DNA from: G020348385 sp964538085 | GTDB lineage: Bacteria > Acidobacteriota > Aminicenantia > Aminicenantales > Aminicenantaceae | NCBI GenBank assembly: GCA_964538085.1 | Contig: CAZIDF010000016.1 | Coordinates: 1 to 64,000 of the forward strand | Direction of reading: 5' to 3' | Length of the DNA stretch: 64,000 nt | Part shown: piece by piece, positions 34,657 through 43,493 of the stretch | Position numbering within the stretch: the stretch's first letter is position 1 | How the letters are laid out: each line of letters opens with the position of its first letter | Translations under genes and position numbers: made by a program | The notes under the pieces: generated by a model | What the model was told of the DNA's origin: nothing | Database searches by the model: none | What the model saw: only the letters and a program-made list of their open reading frames with translations

Positions 34657-35427
34657 ATGAAAAATCCCCTGACAGGATTTATTAGTCCGCTCATCTTTGG
34701 GACTTTCCTGCTTTTTTCTCCCTTCCCGCGATATCAGGAAGCGAGTCAAGCAAAGGATATTGTTGCAAAAGTCGATGAACTGTACAGGGCCGATACCAGT
34801 AGCGCCCTTGTGGAAATGGATATCATAACCCCGCACTGGCAACGAACTTTGAAGATGAATGTTTGGAGCGAAGGAAAGGATAATACATTTATCCGGATTC
34901 TCGAGCCGAAAAAAGAACAGGGCATTGCCACTCTCCGGATAAAAAACGAAATGTGGAACTACCTTCCCAAAACCAATAAAGTGATGAAAATCCCACCGTC
35001 CATGATGATGAGTTCCTGGATGGGTTCAGACTTCACCAATGATGATTTAGTCAAAGAGTTCACCTTTCTGGAGTCCTATCATTTTGAGATGATCACGATC
35101 GACAATCCAGAAAAAGGAGTTCTCTACATCAAATGCACACCCAAAGAAGGCCTCCCTATCGTTTGGGGATACATCACCGTTGCTGTGCAAGAAAAAGATT
35201 ATATGCCACTCTGGCAGAAATATTATGATGAAAAAGGGAACTTGATAAGAGAAATGATTTTCAAGGAAATAAAAACATTCGGGAAGAGGGACATCCCAAC
35301 GGTTTTGGAATTGATTCCCAAAAACAAGGAAGGCAATAAAACCGTGTTGCGTTACCTAGAGGCTCAATTTGACCTTCAGCTCGAGAGGGGTATTTTCACT
35401 CTCAGGAATCTCCGAAAGAGGCTGTAG
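34657..35427 (+). CDS. outer membrane lipoprotein-sorting (LolA-like) protein
   Basis: 256 residues from ATG 34657 (AAAGGAGG 4 nt before; the ATG at 34633 has none). Signal peptide PLIFGTFLLFSPFP. The mature part is the curved LolA/LolB-like beta-sheet domain of COG2834: IVAKVDELYR, IRILEPKKEQGIATLRIKNE, MWNYLPKTNKVMKIPPSMM, MGSDFTNDDLV, LEFRNLRKRL-like ending. Such proteins carry lipids or lipoproteins between membranes. It heads a five-gene operon with two FtsX-type permeases, an ATPase and a beta-barrel protein, consistent with a dedicated export route across the envelope. Confidence 0.85.
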   Translation: MKNPLTGFISPLIFGTFLLFSPFPRYQEASQAKDIVAKVDELYRADTSSALVEMDIITPHWQRTLKMNVWSEGKDNTFIRILEPKKEQGIATLRIKNEMWNYLPKTNKVMKIPPSMMMSSWMGSDFTNDDLVKEFTFLESYHFEMITIDNPEKGVLYIKCTPKEGLPIVWGYITVAVQEKDYMPLWQKYYDEKGNLIREMIFKEIKTFGKRDIPTVLELIPKNKEGNKTVLRYLEAQFDLQLERGIFTLRNLRKRL

Positions 35428-35430
35428 GCT

Positions 35431-36648
35431 ATGCTGCTCCTCAAGATGGCTTTTCGTAACATTTTCAGGCAAAAGCGGCGAACTATCTTGACAGGATTGA
35501 GTATGATGGTCGGTTTTGTTCTAGCCGTGATTTTTATCGGTTGGTCAGATGGTGCCTACAATAACATCATCAAAACGTTCACCGGCGATCGGCTGGGCCA
35601 TATCCAAATTCATAAAAAAACTTACTTGGAACGACCATCTCTTTACAAAACCATCGATAATCTCTCCCGCATCAACGAAATCCTTCATCAGATCAAGGAG
35701 GTTCAGTCTTGGACTCCTCGGCTTTTCTCGGCTGGCCTGGTTTCTGTGGGAGAGAAAAGTGCAGGAGTTCAAATCATAGGGATCGATCCGGAAAAGGAAA
35801 CAATGACCACCCACTTCGATAAAAAAGTCATCGAAGGTCACAGCTTCTCGCCTTCCCCTTCCCATGGGGCTATCGTCGGTAAAGGGCTGGCTGAGATTCT
35901 CGACGCTAAAATCGATGACGAAATCGTGATTATTTCTCAAGCAGCGGATGGATCCATCGCCAACGACCTTTACACGATCATAGGAATCTTGTCCAGCGGA
36001 AATGATGTCAGCGACCGGATCTCTTTCTATCTCCACCTGAAGGATGCACAGGAACTTCTAGTCCTTGACGGGAGAATCCATGAAATTGCAGTATCGGTGG
36101 ATAAGCTAAGCCATGTATCCAGAGTTACTAAACTCATCGAATCGAATCTGGATGATCCTGAACTGGAGGTAGAACCCTGGCAAGTTTTTGCCAAATCTTT
36201 TTATCAAGCCATGCAGGCTGACAAACAAGGCATGTGGATCATGTTGGTCATCATTGTAGCTATCGTCGCGGTCGGCGTTTTGAACACCGTATTGATGTCC
36301 GTCTTAGAAAGACGCCGCGAGTATGGACTATTGAAGGCAGTCGGTACAAAACCCAGAGAGATCATCAAGCTTGTGTTGCTGGAAGTCACAATTCTTGCTG
36401 TTTTATCCATCCTTTTAGGAACAGTATTGGGATTGGGAGCCAATTCTTTCCTTTCTACCCACGGAATAAAATTCGGGCAAGGTTTTACTTACGGGGGAAT
36501 GACTTTTGACACCATGTATTCAGAGGTCAACACCAGAAGTCTCCTCATTCCTGCTGTGACTGTGCTTCTAAGTTCGACTTTGGTGAGTCTCTATCCTTCC
36601 TTCAAGGCAGCCAGAACCGAGCCTGCGAAAACGATGAGGATGCAATAG
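35431..36648 (+). CDS. LolC/E-like ABC transporter permease 1
   Basis: 405 residues in the LolCE/FtsX layout: TM1 near 12-36 (RTILTGLSMMVGFVLAVIFIG), a ~230-residue periplasmic MacB core domain, then three TM helices around 270-400. The cytoplasmic loop has ERRREYGLLKAVGTKPREI, the FtsX-family coupling helix. It starts 3 nt after the LolA-like gene and precedes a second permease by 6 nt, so the transporter is a heterodimer, as in LolCE. ATG 35431. Confidence 0.85.
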   Translation: MLLLKMAFRNIFRQKRRTILTGLSMMVGFVLAVIFIGWSDGAYNNIIKTFTGDRLGHIQIHKKTYLERPSLYKTIDNLSRINEILHQIKEVQSWTPRLFSAGLVSVGEKSAGVQIIGIDPEKETMTTHFDKKVIEGHSFSPSPSHGAIVGKGLAEILDAKIDDEIVIISQAADGSIANDLYTIIGILSSGNDVSDRISFYLHLKDAQELLVLDGRIHEIAVSVDKLSHVSRVTKLIESNLDDPELEVEPWQVFAKSFYQAMQADKQGMWIMLVIIVAIVAVGVLNTVLMSVLERRREYGLLKAVGTKPREIIKLVLLEVTILAVLSILLGTVLGLGANSFLSTHGIKFGQGFTYGGMTFDTMYSEVNTRSLLIPAVTVLLSSTLVSLYPSFKAARTEPAKTMRMQ

Positions 36649-36654
36649 GGGGCT

Positions 36655-37884
36655 ATGATGTGGTTCGACTTGAAACTTGCATGGCGGAATATCCTCAGGA
36701 ACAAACGCCGAACAATTATAGCCGGACTTGCTATCGGCGTAGGATTGGCAGCTATGATCTTCACCGATGCCTTGATGATCGGAATGAAGGACAATATGAT
36801 CAAATCGGCCACCGAGTCTTTTCTCGGCGAAGGACAGATACACCGTCAGGGCTTCCGTCTCACCCAAGAAGTGGAAAAAACGATCAACAACCTGGAATGG
36901 ATTGTAGCCCATCTTGAAAAAGAAGAAGCCCTGGAACGATTCACGCTCCGAACAGCCACGTTCGGGATGATCACATCACCTGCCAATGTGAGTTCTGTCA
37001 TGCTGTACGGTATCCGCCCATCTACCGAAAAATATCTATCCCAAATCGACGATGTCATCGAGAAGGGAGATTATTTCAAAGGAGATGGGGAGCGAGAGAT
37101 CGTGATCGGGAGTGATCTTGCCGAACTCTTGGAGGTAGGAATCGGTGATCGAACGGTCATAACCGTCACTCAAGCTTATAGCGGAGATCTTGTCCAAGAA
37201 ATGTTCCGTGTTTCTGGTATTTATCGTTTCAACGTCAAGGAAATGGATACGGGAATGGCATTCGTGCGACTCTCAAAAGCTCAGAAAATGCTGGGAATCG
37301 GAAAGGATGTTCATGAAATCGCCCTCAAATTCAAAGACATCCGATTTGCATCCAAAAAGGGCAATCTCTTTTGGGCTGAATACAGACTCCATGACAATGA
37401 GGCTGTAAGTTGGATCGAACTAATGCCCCAGCTCCAAGCTATGCTCGGCATGTTCTGGATATCCCTTCTGGTCATGGGAATCATCCTTTTCGGTATCGTC
37501 GCTTTCGGCATTGTCAACACTTTGTTTATGTCTTTATACGAGCGAATGTTCGAGTTCGGAGTCATCAGGGCGATAGGCACCAGGCCCTCGGGAGTCAGAA
37601 GACTCATTCTGTTTGAAGCCGGAGCCCTATCTGTATTGAGTATCGCTCTGGGCATTATCGTGGGGTTTATTATCACTTTGATCTTCGTAAAAGTGGGCAT
37701 CGATTATAGAGGGATTGAAATAGCCGGCACTTCTATTCATGAGATGCTCTATCCTGTGATCCACATCCAGCAGTATTTCATCTATCCCATTTCCGTTTTT
37801 GTTTTTACGCTGCTCATCGGGTTGTACCCGGCTACAGTGGCTTCGAAAATGCAGATTTCCGGGGCACTGAGAAAAAGCCTTTAA
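36655..37884 (+). CDS. LolC/E-like ABC transporter permease 2
   Basis: 409 residues with the same layout as its neighbour: N-terminal RNILRNKRRTIIAGLAIGVG and TM1, periplasmic core, three C-terminal TM helices, coupling loop YERMFEFGVIRAIGTRPSGV. Sequence similarity to permease 1 is confined to the FtsX signatures, so they are a true heterodimer pair rather than a recent duplication. ATG 36655 is followed at once by a second ATG; GGGGGC precedes it. Confidence 0.85.
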   Translation: MMWFDLKLAWRNILRNKRRTIIAGLAIGVGLAAMIFTDALMIGMKDNMIKSATESFLGEGQIHRQGFRLTQEVEKTINNLEWIVAHLEKEEALERFTLRTATFGMITSPANVSSVMLYGIRPSTEKYLSQIDDVIEKGDYFKGDGEREIVIGSDLAELLEVGIGDRTVITVTQAYSGDLVQEMFRVSGIYRFNVKEMDTGMAFVRLSKAQKMLGIGKDVHEIALKFKDIRFASKKGNLFWAEYRLHDNEAVSWIELMPQLQAMLGMFWISLLVMGIILFGIVAFGIVNTLFMSLYERMFEFGVIRAIGTRPSGVRRLILFEAGALSVLSIALGIIVGFIITLIFVKVGIDYRGIEIAGTSIHEMLYPVIHIQQYFIYPISVFVFTLLIGLYPATVASKMQISGALRKSL

Positions 37885-37896
37885 GAGGAGAGACCT

Positions 37897-38604
37897 ATGG
37901 AAAACAATGGCAAAAAGATCATTGTCACAGAGAATGTTATAAAGGACTACAAAGATAACAATATCGTAGTCAAGGCAGTTAGAGGAATCGACATGACTAT
38001 AAGAAAAGGGGAATTCACGGCAATCGTTGGACCCTCCGGCTCTGGCAAAACAACTTTCTTGAATGTAATTTCCGGCCTCGACACGCCTACGGATGGAAAA
38101 GTCTGGCTCGATGATAAACTGCTCTCTGATATGAGCGGAAATGAGCTCTCTGATTTTAGGCGGGATCATATCGGATTCATATTCCAAGCCTACAATCTTA
38201 TTCCGGTCTTAACGGTTGAGGAAAACGTCGAGTATATCATGCTCCTCCAAAGCATTCCCAAACGAGAAAGGCACCAGAGGGTTGTAGAAATCCTTAAGGA
38301 GATCGGGATGGAAGGGATGGAAAAGCGTTTTCCACCCAAAATTTCTGGCGGTCAGCAACAAAGGGTAGCTATTGCAAGGGCTATGGCCTCTAGGCCCGAG
38401 TTGATACTTGCCGATGAGCCGACAGCCAATCTCGACCAACAAACGGGTGCAGAGCTATTGGACATGATGAGGGAATTGAACAGGAAAACAGGGATGACCT
38501 TTCTCTTCTCTACCCATGACCGGATGGTCATGGAAAGGGCGGACCGGGTCATCACTCTCAAAGACGGGAAAGTGGAAAAGGATGAGAGGAAAACTGAAAA
38601 TTGA
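37897..38604 (+). CDS. LolD/MacB-type ABC transporter ATPase
   Basis: 235 residues, full ABC ATPase: Walker A GPSGSGKTT, Q-loop FIFQAYNLIPVLTV, signature ISGGQQQRVAIARA, Walker B LILADEPTANLD and switch histidine FSTHD. It is the LolD/MacB type that powers FtsX-like permeases by mechanotransmission. GAGGAG precedes ATG 37897. It overlaps the next gene by three bases. It could also serve the two orphan prefix-domain permeases elsewhere in the window, but nothing shows this. Confidence 0.93.
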   Translation: MENNGKKIIVTENVIKDYKDNNIVVKAVRGIDMTIRKGEFTAIVGPSGSGKTTFLNVISGLDTPTDGKVWLDDKLLSDMSGNELSDFRRDHIGFIFQAYNLIPVLTVEENVEYIMLLQSIPKRERHQRVVEILKEIGMEGMEKRFPPKISGGQQQRVAIARAMASRPELILADEPTANLDQQTGAELLDMMRELNRKTGMTFLFSTHDRMVMERADRVITLKDGKVEKDERKTEN

Positions 38605-39881
38605 AGCAAAAAATTCTCCTTTCAAAGATTATCGGCTTCGGGGTTATTATTCTCTTAATGACAGCACAATCGTGGCCAGAACATCTTGTATCTGTTACAG
38701 GATACTATAAAAATTTCTCCATCCTCTTCAGGATGCCCGTGTATATATTCCAAGAGACAAAAATCAGCGAACCGGACTTGGGTGCTGTCAATAGCCGGCT
38801 AAGATTTGCAATGGATTTTCGTCCATCGGATCGTGTTTCTTTCCATTGCGCTTACGACTTTTCCGCGAGAATTCAGGATCCTCGACTCTTCGACGAAAAT
38901 GCATTCTTAGTCCTGCTGAGTCTTCCTGATTACAGGTTGGATGATTTGCGGGACATGCTTTACCCTAAACCTGGAGAGCCGATCTCAAGCTTCGGTCTTT
39001 TCCAAAATCTGGACCGTTTTTATATGACCTTGGAGACAGATTTTGCGGATGTTTTCGTAGGAAGGCAGCCGATAGCCTGGGGAAGCGCTCGTTTCATCAA
39101 TCCCACGGATATCATAGCCCCGTTTGCCTTCAATGAACTGGATACAGAAGAAAGACGGGGTGTAGATGCTTTACGAATGAGAGTCCCTCTTGGTTCGATG
39201 GATGAACTGGATCTCGGTTTTGTCGCGGGCAAAAATTTTAAAAGCGATAACAACGCCTTTTTTCTCCGAGCAAAGATATACAAAATCCAGACAGACATAT
39301 CCGCCATCTTGTTAGGATTTCGAAAACATCTTCTCATAGGCTTGGACATTGCCCGAGCTGTCGGAGGAGCAGGACTTTGGTTCGAATCAGCCTATGTGAT
39401 TCCCAACTGTTTCAGAGAAAAGAGGGCTCCAAAAGAAAAGAACTATTTCCGCTCCTCTATCGGAATGGATTACAACCTGAACAACAAAACATATGGATTC
39501 TTTGAATACCATTTCAACTCTCCTGGCAAAAATAGGCCGGAAAAATATTTGGACATTATCCCATCCTCCGCTTACCAAGACGGATCGGTCTATCTTCTCG
39601 GAAAGCACTATTTGAACTTAGGATGCGTCTATCAACTCACACCCCTATTGCCCTTCACCGGAATGATCATCCTGAATCTCAGTGACGGGTCTCTCATCCT
39701 TTCCCCCGCCTTCGAATACAATATCGCAGAGGATATCTACCTGGTTGCAGGCGCCTATATCGGATTGGGCAAAAATCCCGAGGTAGCTACGGATCCGGTC
39801 GATTCTCTTCCCTTTATTTATCGATCGGAATTCGGTTCCTACCCGGATTTGATCTACACATCCTTCCGCATTTATTTCTGA
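38601..39881 (+). CDS. predicted outer membrane beta-barrel protein
   Basis: 426 residues from TTG 38601, which overlaps the ATPase stop (TTGA). Signal peptide (IIGFGVIILLMTAQSWP). The mature protein is rich in alternating beta strands (RLRFAMDFRPSDRVSFHCAY; FADVFVGRQPIAWGSARFIN) and ends in phenylalanine (SFRIYF), the usual signal for barrel assembly. DUF1302/porin-like proteins resemble it, but I do not recognise a named family. As last gene of a LolA-LolC-LolE-LolD-like operon it may be the outer membrane exit or the client. Its end overlaps the convergent pterin dehydratase gene by 10 bp. Confidence 0.75.
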   Translation: MKQKILLSKIIGFGVIILLMTAQSWPEHLVSVTGYYKNFSILFRMPVYIFQETKISEPDLGAVNSRLRFAMDFRPSDRVSFHCAYDFSARIQDPRLFDENAFLVLLSLPDYRLDDLRDMLYPKPGEPISSFGLFQNLDRFYMTLETDFADVFVGRQPIAWGSARFINPTDIIAPFAFNELDTEERRGVDALRMRVPLGSMDELDLGFVAGKNFKSDNNAFFLRAKIYKIQTDISAILLGFRKHLLIGLDIARAVGGAGLWFESAYVIPNCFREKRAPKEKNYFRSSIGMDYNLNNKTYGFFEYHFNSPGKNRPEKYLDIIPSSAYQDGSVYLLGKHYLNLGCVYQLTPLLPFTGMIILNLSDGSLILSPAFEYNIAEDIYLVAGAYIGLGKNPEVATDPVDSLPFIYRSEFGSYPDLIYTSFRIYF

Positions 39882-40222
39882 ATAGAACGGTCAATCTCGT
39901 CTGTTTTGGCTGCCATGATAAAATCGTTACGGTGAATACCTTTGATTTTATGGGTCCACCAGGAAACTTTGACTTTTCCCCATTGAGTAGTGATCACAGG
40001 ATGATGACCCTCTTGTTCAGCAATCTCTCCTATTTTGTTCGTGAACTGGAGCGCTTCTTTAAAATCTTTAAACTTGAATGTCCGTTCAAGTCTTTTGACA
40101 CCCTTATCTTCATTAACCCGCCAATCGGAAATCTGAGAGCTGAGTCTTTGAATTTCCTTGAGTGAAGCCGGGGGTTCGTCCCCTCTGCAGGGAATGCATT
40201 TCAAGCTTTTAAGGGATTCCAT
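39872..40222 (-). CDS. phhB: pterin-4a-carbinolamine dehydratase
   Basis: 116 residues with the DCoH/PCD signature EGHHPVITTQWGKVKVSWWTH (the first 20 residues contain the catalytic HHP). It dehydrates 4a-hydroxytetrahydropterin, recycling the cofactor of aromatic amino acid hydroxylases, or acts in molybdopterin-related roles when, as here, no hydroxylase gene is nearby. AGGAGG precedes ATG 40222. It could be the last gene of the minus-strand series that begins at 43184, but the metal-ATPase remnant separates it. Confidence 0.92.
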   Translation of the reverse strand: MESLKSLKCIPCRGDEPPASLKEIQRLSSQISDWRVNEDKGVKRLERTFKFKDFKEALQFTNKIGEIAEQEGHHPVITTQWGKVKVSWWTHKIKGIHRNDFIMAAKTDEIDRSIQK

Positions 40223-40254
40223 TGTTTTCCTCCTTCATATGTGCCTTGGAATTC

Positions 40255-40486
40255 ATCTTTTATATTTCACCTGATTGGCATTCACTGCCACGATGACTGT
40301 ACTGAAGGACATGATGAGAACGCCGACAGCAGGGGCAAGGACAATGCCCTGGTTATACAGGATTCAGCAGCCAGCGGAATGGCGATTGTGTTATGGCTCG
40401 TTGCCCAAGCTAGATTTTGCTTCATTTTCCACGAGGATCACATCAGTTGTCCCACCGGCCATATCCATGCCGGCACCGATGGATCA
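40255..40486 (-). pseudogene. scrambled C-terminal remnant of a P1B-type (Cu/heavy metal) ATPase
   Basis: Reading the minus strand, three frames in turn give IGAGMDMAGGTTDVILVEN, MKQNLAWATSHNTIAIPLAA and GIVLAPAVGVLIMSFSTVIV with AVNANQ, ending at TGA 40255-40257. In that order these are the hinge GDGxND-following segment, the MKQNLxWAxxYN helix and the last helix of CopB/ZntA-type ATPases. The phosphorylation and metal-binding domains are missing, and deletions plus frameshifts separate the blocks, so the gene is dead. Confidence 0.8.
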
Positions 40487-40531
40487 ATAAACCGCCTCGT
40501 CAATTGATGTCCTTTCCGTTATACTCTTGGT

Positions 40532-41155
40532 TTACGGGTGTTTGGGATGAAGAGCAGGCTTCAAAGTCAAAGCCAAAATAAATAATGTTAAAGCGCCGAA
40601 AAACAACGCCACATCGATCTTTACACCCAAACGGAAGGCTCCGAAAAGGCCGTAAAAAAGGCCAATGCCTGCCAAAAAAATGGACCATACCCGGGATGAC
40701 ATTCCGTTTGCCAGCAATGCAAAGCCTATCGTGATTGAAAGAGTTGGACAAGGTATCAATCCCGTCGGTGCTGCAAACAAATATTCGTACCAATGTCCAG
40801 ATTTTAAAAAATGGGGATAAACCCATCCAAATGTTATCATCAGAAACCCAATCACCAAGCTCCAGGAAGGTGCTCTTTGGAGCATATCGCCCGGCAATCG
40901 AAAGCCTACGATCACAAGAAGAATGCCGGACAAAAGAAAAACTATTCCGTTGAAAGGATTACTTTGTAACCACGCAAAAATACCCACAGAAAACAGAGGA
41001 GTCGATAAGGCAACTGCAGCAAATTTTCTTGAGGGACGCCAGCCTGTGATAAGAAGGACGATAACAATGGCAAATACAATATGCCATAATATGGCAATAA
41101 ATCTAAAATTTTTCACGATTGTGGCAAGACCTTCAAGAATATCAGAAGGTGTCAT
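40532..41155 (-). CDS. hypothetical membrane protein, possibly DUF6064-like
   Basis: 207 residues with about six TM helices. The segment FAAPTGLIPCPTLSITIGFA, with a central CPT, recalls the DUF6064 family of small membrane proteins; this is from memory of the motif only. AGGAGG precedes ATG 41155. It lies 33 bp after a universal stress gene and belongs to the minus-strand group starting with the site-2 protease. Function unknown. Confidence 0.65.
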   Translation of the reverse strand: MTPSDILEGLATIVKNFRFIAILWHIVFAIVIVLLITGWRPSRKFAAVALSTPLFSVGIFAWLQSNPFNGIVFLLSGILLVIVGFRLPGDMLQRAPSWSLVIGFLMITFGWVYPHFLKSGHWYEYLFAAPTGLIPCPTLSITIGFALLANGMSSRVWSIFLAGIGLFYGLFGAFRLGVKIDVALFFGALTLFILALTLKPALHPKHP

Positions 41156-41188
41156 TATGCTTTTCCTCCTTTTAATTTTTTCAAAATA

Positions 41189-41635
41189 TCAGGAAGCATG
41201 GACAGTCAAAACAGGACACGGGGCCATTCTGACTACCTTCTCTGTGACTGATCCAAATATAAACCGATGCCAAGCAGTCTCTCCATGAGTGGCAATTACG
41301 ATCAAGTTGATCTTCTGTTTCTCGGCTTCACGAATGATTTCGTCTGTGACCAAACCAGCTCTCACAATGGGATTAGTTTTGATTTTATCGGGGATCTTTT
41401 TTGTGATGATTTCTTTGACGGTCCTATCCGCAGAATTCAATAATTCCTCTTCATACAAGCTCACATTAAAGCTGGTTGGCCCAGATGGAGCAGAAGCAAC
41501 CGGCAATGAAGAGACAACATGCATCACACAAAGCTCGGCATTAAACCTCAAAGCTAGCTCATTGGCCGCCTTGAGTGCCACAAAAGATGGTTCACTGAAA
41601 TCTGTCGGCCAAAGAATTTTTTTAAATGGCAGCAT
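41189..41635 (-). CDS. universal stress protein, single domain
   Basis: 148 residues from ATG 41635 (GGAG 8 nt before; the TTG six bases upstream is less likely). UspA fold: KKILWPTDFSEPSFVALKAA at the start and the ATP-binding motif G-x2-G-x9-G-S in VIATHGETAWHRFIFGSVTE, then VVRMAPCPVLTV. The glycine motif predicts an ATP-binding Usp, unlike the altered tandem protein at 30426. Cytoplasmic; third gene of the site-2 protease group. Confidence 0.9.
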   Translation of the reverse strand: MLPFKKILWPTDFSEPSFVALKAANELALRFNAELCVMHVVSSLPVASAPSGPTSFNVSLYEEELLNSADRTVKEIITKKIPDKIKTNPIVRAGLVTDEIIREAEKQKINLIVIATHGETAWHRFIFGSVTEKVVRMAPCPVLTVHAS

Positions 41636-41677
41636 TCTCAATTCTCCTTTAATATTTCGTTAGATTTTTCCCTCATT

Positions 41678-41986
41678 TTACTCCAATAAAAACTTATCCA
41701 GTCCGGAAGTGAGTTCTTGAGCGTCATTGGAAATCTCAGACAGCTTATTCTCGTAATTTTTCTTGAACTCGCTCCAGGTTGACCCACTGATCGCTTCAAA
41801 CCTATCCAATTCCTGTTGGAGCTCTTTCAACCTGAGCCGGATATTATCGATCTGCGTTGCATAATCCAATTCAGGTTCCCATTCGGCATCCTCCAGTTTT
41901 GTTTCTAGTTCATCCAGCTGTTCCTCGATCTCCCTGATATCCTCATCGACTTTGCCCATAAAATATTCCTTTGGATCTTTGTGCAT
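41678..41986 (-). CDS. small coiled-coil protein of unknown function
   Basis: 102 residues, acidic and almost wholly helical, with heptad-like leucines (VDEDIREIEEQLDELETKLE; NIRLRLKELQQELDRFEAIS). No signal peptide, no membrane segment, no known family. GAAGGAG precedes ATG 41986. It lies between the site-2 protease and a Usp gene. A cytoplasmic scaffold or stress-associated partner is possible; nothing more can be said. Confidence 0.7.
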   Translation of the reverse strand: MHKDPKEYFMGKVDEDIREIEEQLDELETKLEDAEWEPELDYATQIDNIRLRLKELQQELDRFEAISGSTWSEFKKNYENKLSEISNDAQELTSGLDKFLLE

Positions 41987-42056
41987 AATTATTCTCCTTC
42001 AGCAAAAATGGGTTCGTATCCCCTATTTCCTTTGTCCATAATATTTAACACGGGAG

Positions 42057-43184
42057 TTAATCTTCCAGATCGATTTTGAGGGAAAGCAATCCCATCATGT
42101 CTTTCAAGGTGATCACTCCCACAAGCTTGTTCCCTTCCATTACCATGAGACGACTGGAATTGGCCTTTCTCATGGTCGTCAGAGCTTTTATGGCATCATC
42201 ATCCGGACCGATGGTGTTATTTTCCGAACAACCCGCAGTCAATTCTCTCACTGTGTGTTGTTCTCTTTCCTCTTTCGGTATCGTTTTGACTTGGCTTAAG
42301 GTGACACAGCCGACGAGTTGGCCGTTTTCCGCCACTGGATACATCTTGAAATGGTGTTTATAGATGTAATCTTCGACCAAATTCTCGACAGATATCGATG
42401 GAGAGACGGTTATAGGGTCGGATTTCATAAACCGACGGACTTTCTCTCCTTCCAAAGATCTTCGAATGAGCATTTGCTGGTAAGCAGACTGAGAGGCTCC
42501 CCTTATGAACAATCCAATCACAGCCATCCAGATTCCCCCTATAAAATTTCCAAGGAATAGCTCTAAAACACCCAATATGACTAAAGCGATCCCAAAAGCT
42601 CCTCCGATCTTGGAAGAAATCTGGGTGGCCCACCGGAGATTATCTTTCCATCCCCAAAGGACGGAACGGAGCACACGCCCCCCATCCAGTGGAAAAGCGG
42701 GCATAAGGTTAAAACCAGCCAAAATCAGATTCAGAAAGGCAAGATAGTTGAATACGCCAGTTATGGATTTGGGCCATCCCGCACTCACTCCGAGAAAAAA
42801 GATTCCAAAGAGTCCTATACTGAGGATAACGCTGGATATCGGACCGGCAATAGCCATAAAAAATTCAGCTTTCGGGCTAGGAGGTTCTTCTGTCATCTCA
42901 GCGACTCCGCCAAATATAAATAGCGTGATGCCCCGCATGGACAATCCAAATTTTCGCGCGATCAGAGAATGCCAGAGTTCATGAAACACGATGGAAAAAA
43001 GTAGTCCCAATGCTCCGGCAACTCCCATTATCCAGTATGTCGTCGACTGCAGACCTTGATACAAATTGGGAAATAAGCCCTCGGCAAGCGTCCAGGTTAT
43101 AAGAAGCCCGAGGATAAGCCAACTTAAATCGATTTTGACTTCAAAACCAAAAAGTTTAAATAACGGAATTCCTTTACCAAACAT
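42057..43184 (-). CDS. site-2 protease (M50) with C-terminal CBS domain pair
   Basis: 375 residues. Six-helix membrane domain with the zinc motif HELWH (SIVFHELWHSLIARKFG) and the second conserved site NLMPAFPLDGGRVLRS, followed from about residue 240 by two CBS domains (FMKSDPITVSPSISVENLVE; GVITLKDMMG). This is the Rip3/SpoIVFB-like class, which cuts membrane-embedded substrates such as anti-sigma factors; CBS domains bind adenosyl ligands and tune activity. GAAGGAG precedes ATG 43184. A -24/-12-like element lies ~90-100 nt upstream. Confidence 0.92.
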   Translation of the reverse strand: MFGKGIPLFKLFGFEVKIDLSWLILGLLITWTLAEGLFPNLYQGLQSTTYWIMGVAGALGLLFSIVFHELWHSLIARKFGLSMRGITLFIFGGVAEMTEEPPSPKAEFFMAIAGPISSVILSIGLFGIFFLGVSAGWPKSITGVFNYLAFLNLILAGFNLMPAFPLDGGRVLRSVLWGWKDNLRWATQISSKIGGAFGIALVILGVLELFLGNFIGGIWMAVIGLFIRGASQSAYQQMLIRRSLEGEKVRRFMKSDPITVSPSISVENLVEDYIYKHHFKMYPVAENGQLVGCVTLSQVKTIPKEEREQHTVRELTAGCSENNTIGPDDDAIKALTTMRKANSSRLMVMEGNKLVGVITLKDMMGLLSLKIDLED

Positions 43185-43271
43185 TTAAGATCTCCTTCGG
43201 CACTGATTCGTGAACGGAACACACAAAAACTGTCTCTGCTGCATATAAAAAAAGATTCTGACATAATGAAT

Positions 43272-43287
43272 CCAAAAAACGTGCCAA
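43272..43287 (-). promoter_or_regulatory. sigma-54-like element upstream of the site-2 protease operon
   Basis: Minus strand TTGGCACGTTTTTTGGA: perfect -24 box, GG at 43284-43285, 10 nt spacing, but GG instead of GC at -12 (43272-43273). Weaker than the other sites. The rest of the 309 bp gap (43185-43493) holds no convincing gene; a 73-codon plus-strand frame looks accidental. Confidence 0.5.
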
Positions 43288-43493
43288 AACTTTTCTCATA
43301 TATCCAGTTTATCGAATTTAAGATGGACGGCCTGACTTTCTCGATCTTTTTGTCATACATCAAACAGCAATCTAGTTCTGCCAATAAGGATTATTTCCCG
43401 TTTGGCAGGAATTCAGATCCTCGTGTAAGATCCCACACCGGAAATGACAGAGATATGGTGAATTTTATGGTTAGATATGGGACCTAAAATGTG

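Noticed and set aside
40273..40290. TGGCATTCACTGCC as a -24/-12 promoter
   Set aside because: Spacing between GG and GC is 8, and the sequence is part of the P1B ATPase remnant.
43266..43487. 73-codon plus-strand frame in the gap upstream of the site-2 protease
   Set aside because: No ribosome site, poor composition, and it overlaps the -24/-12-like element.
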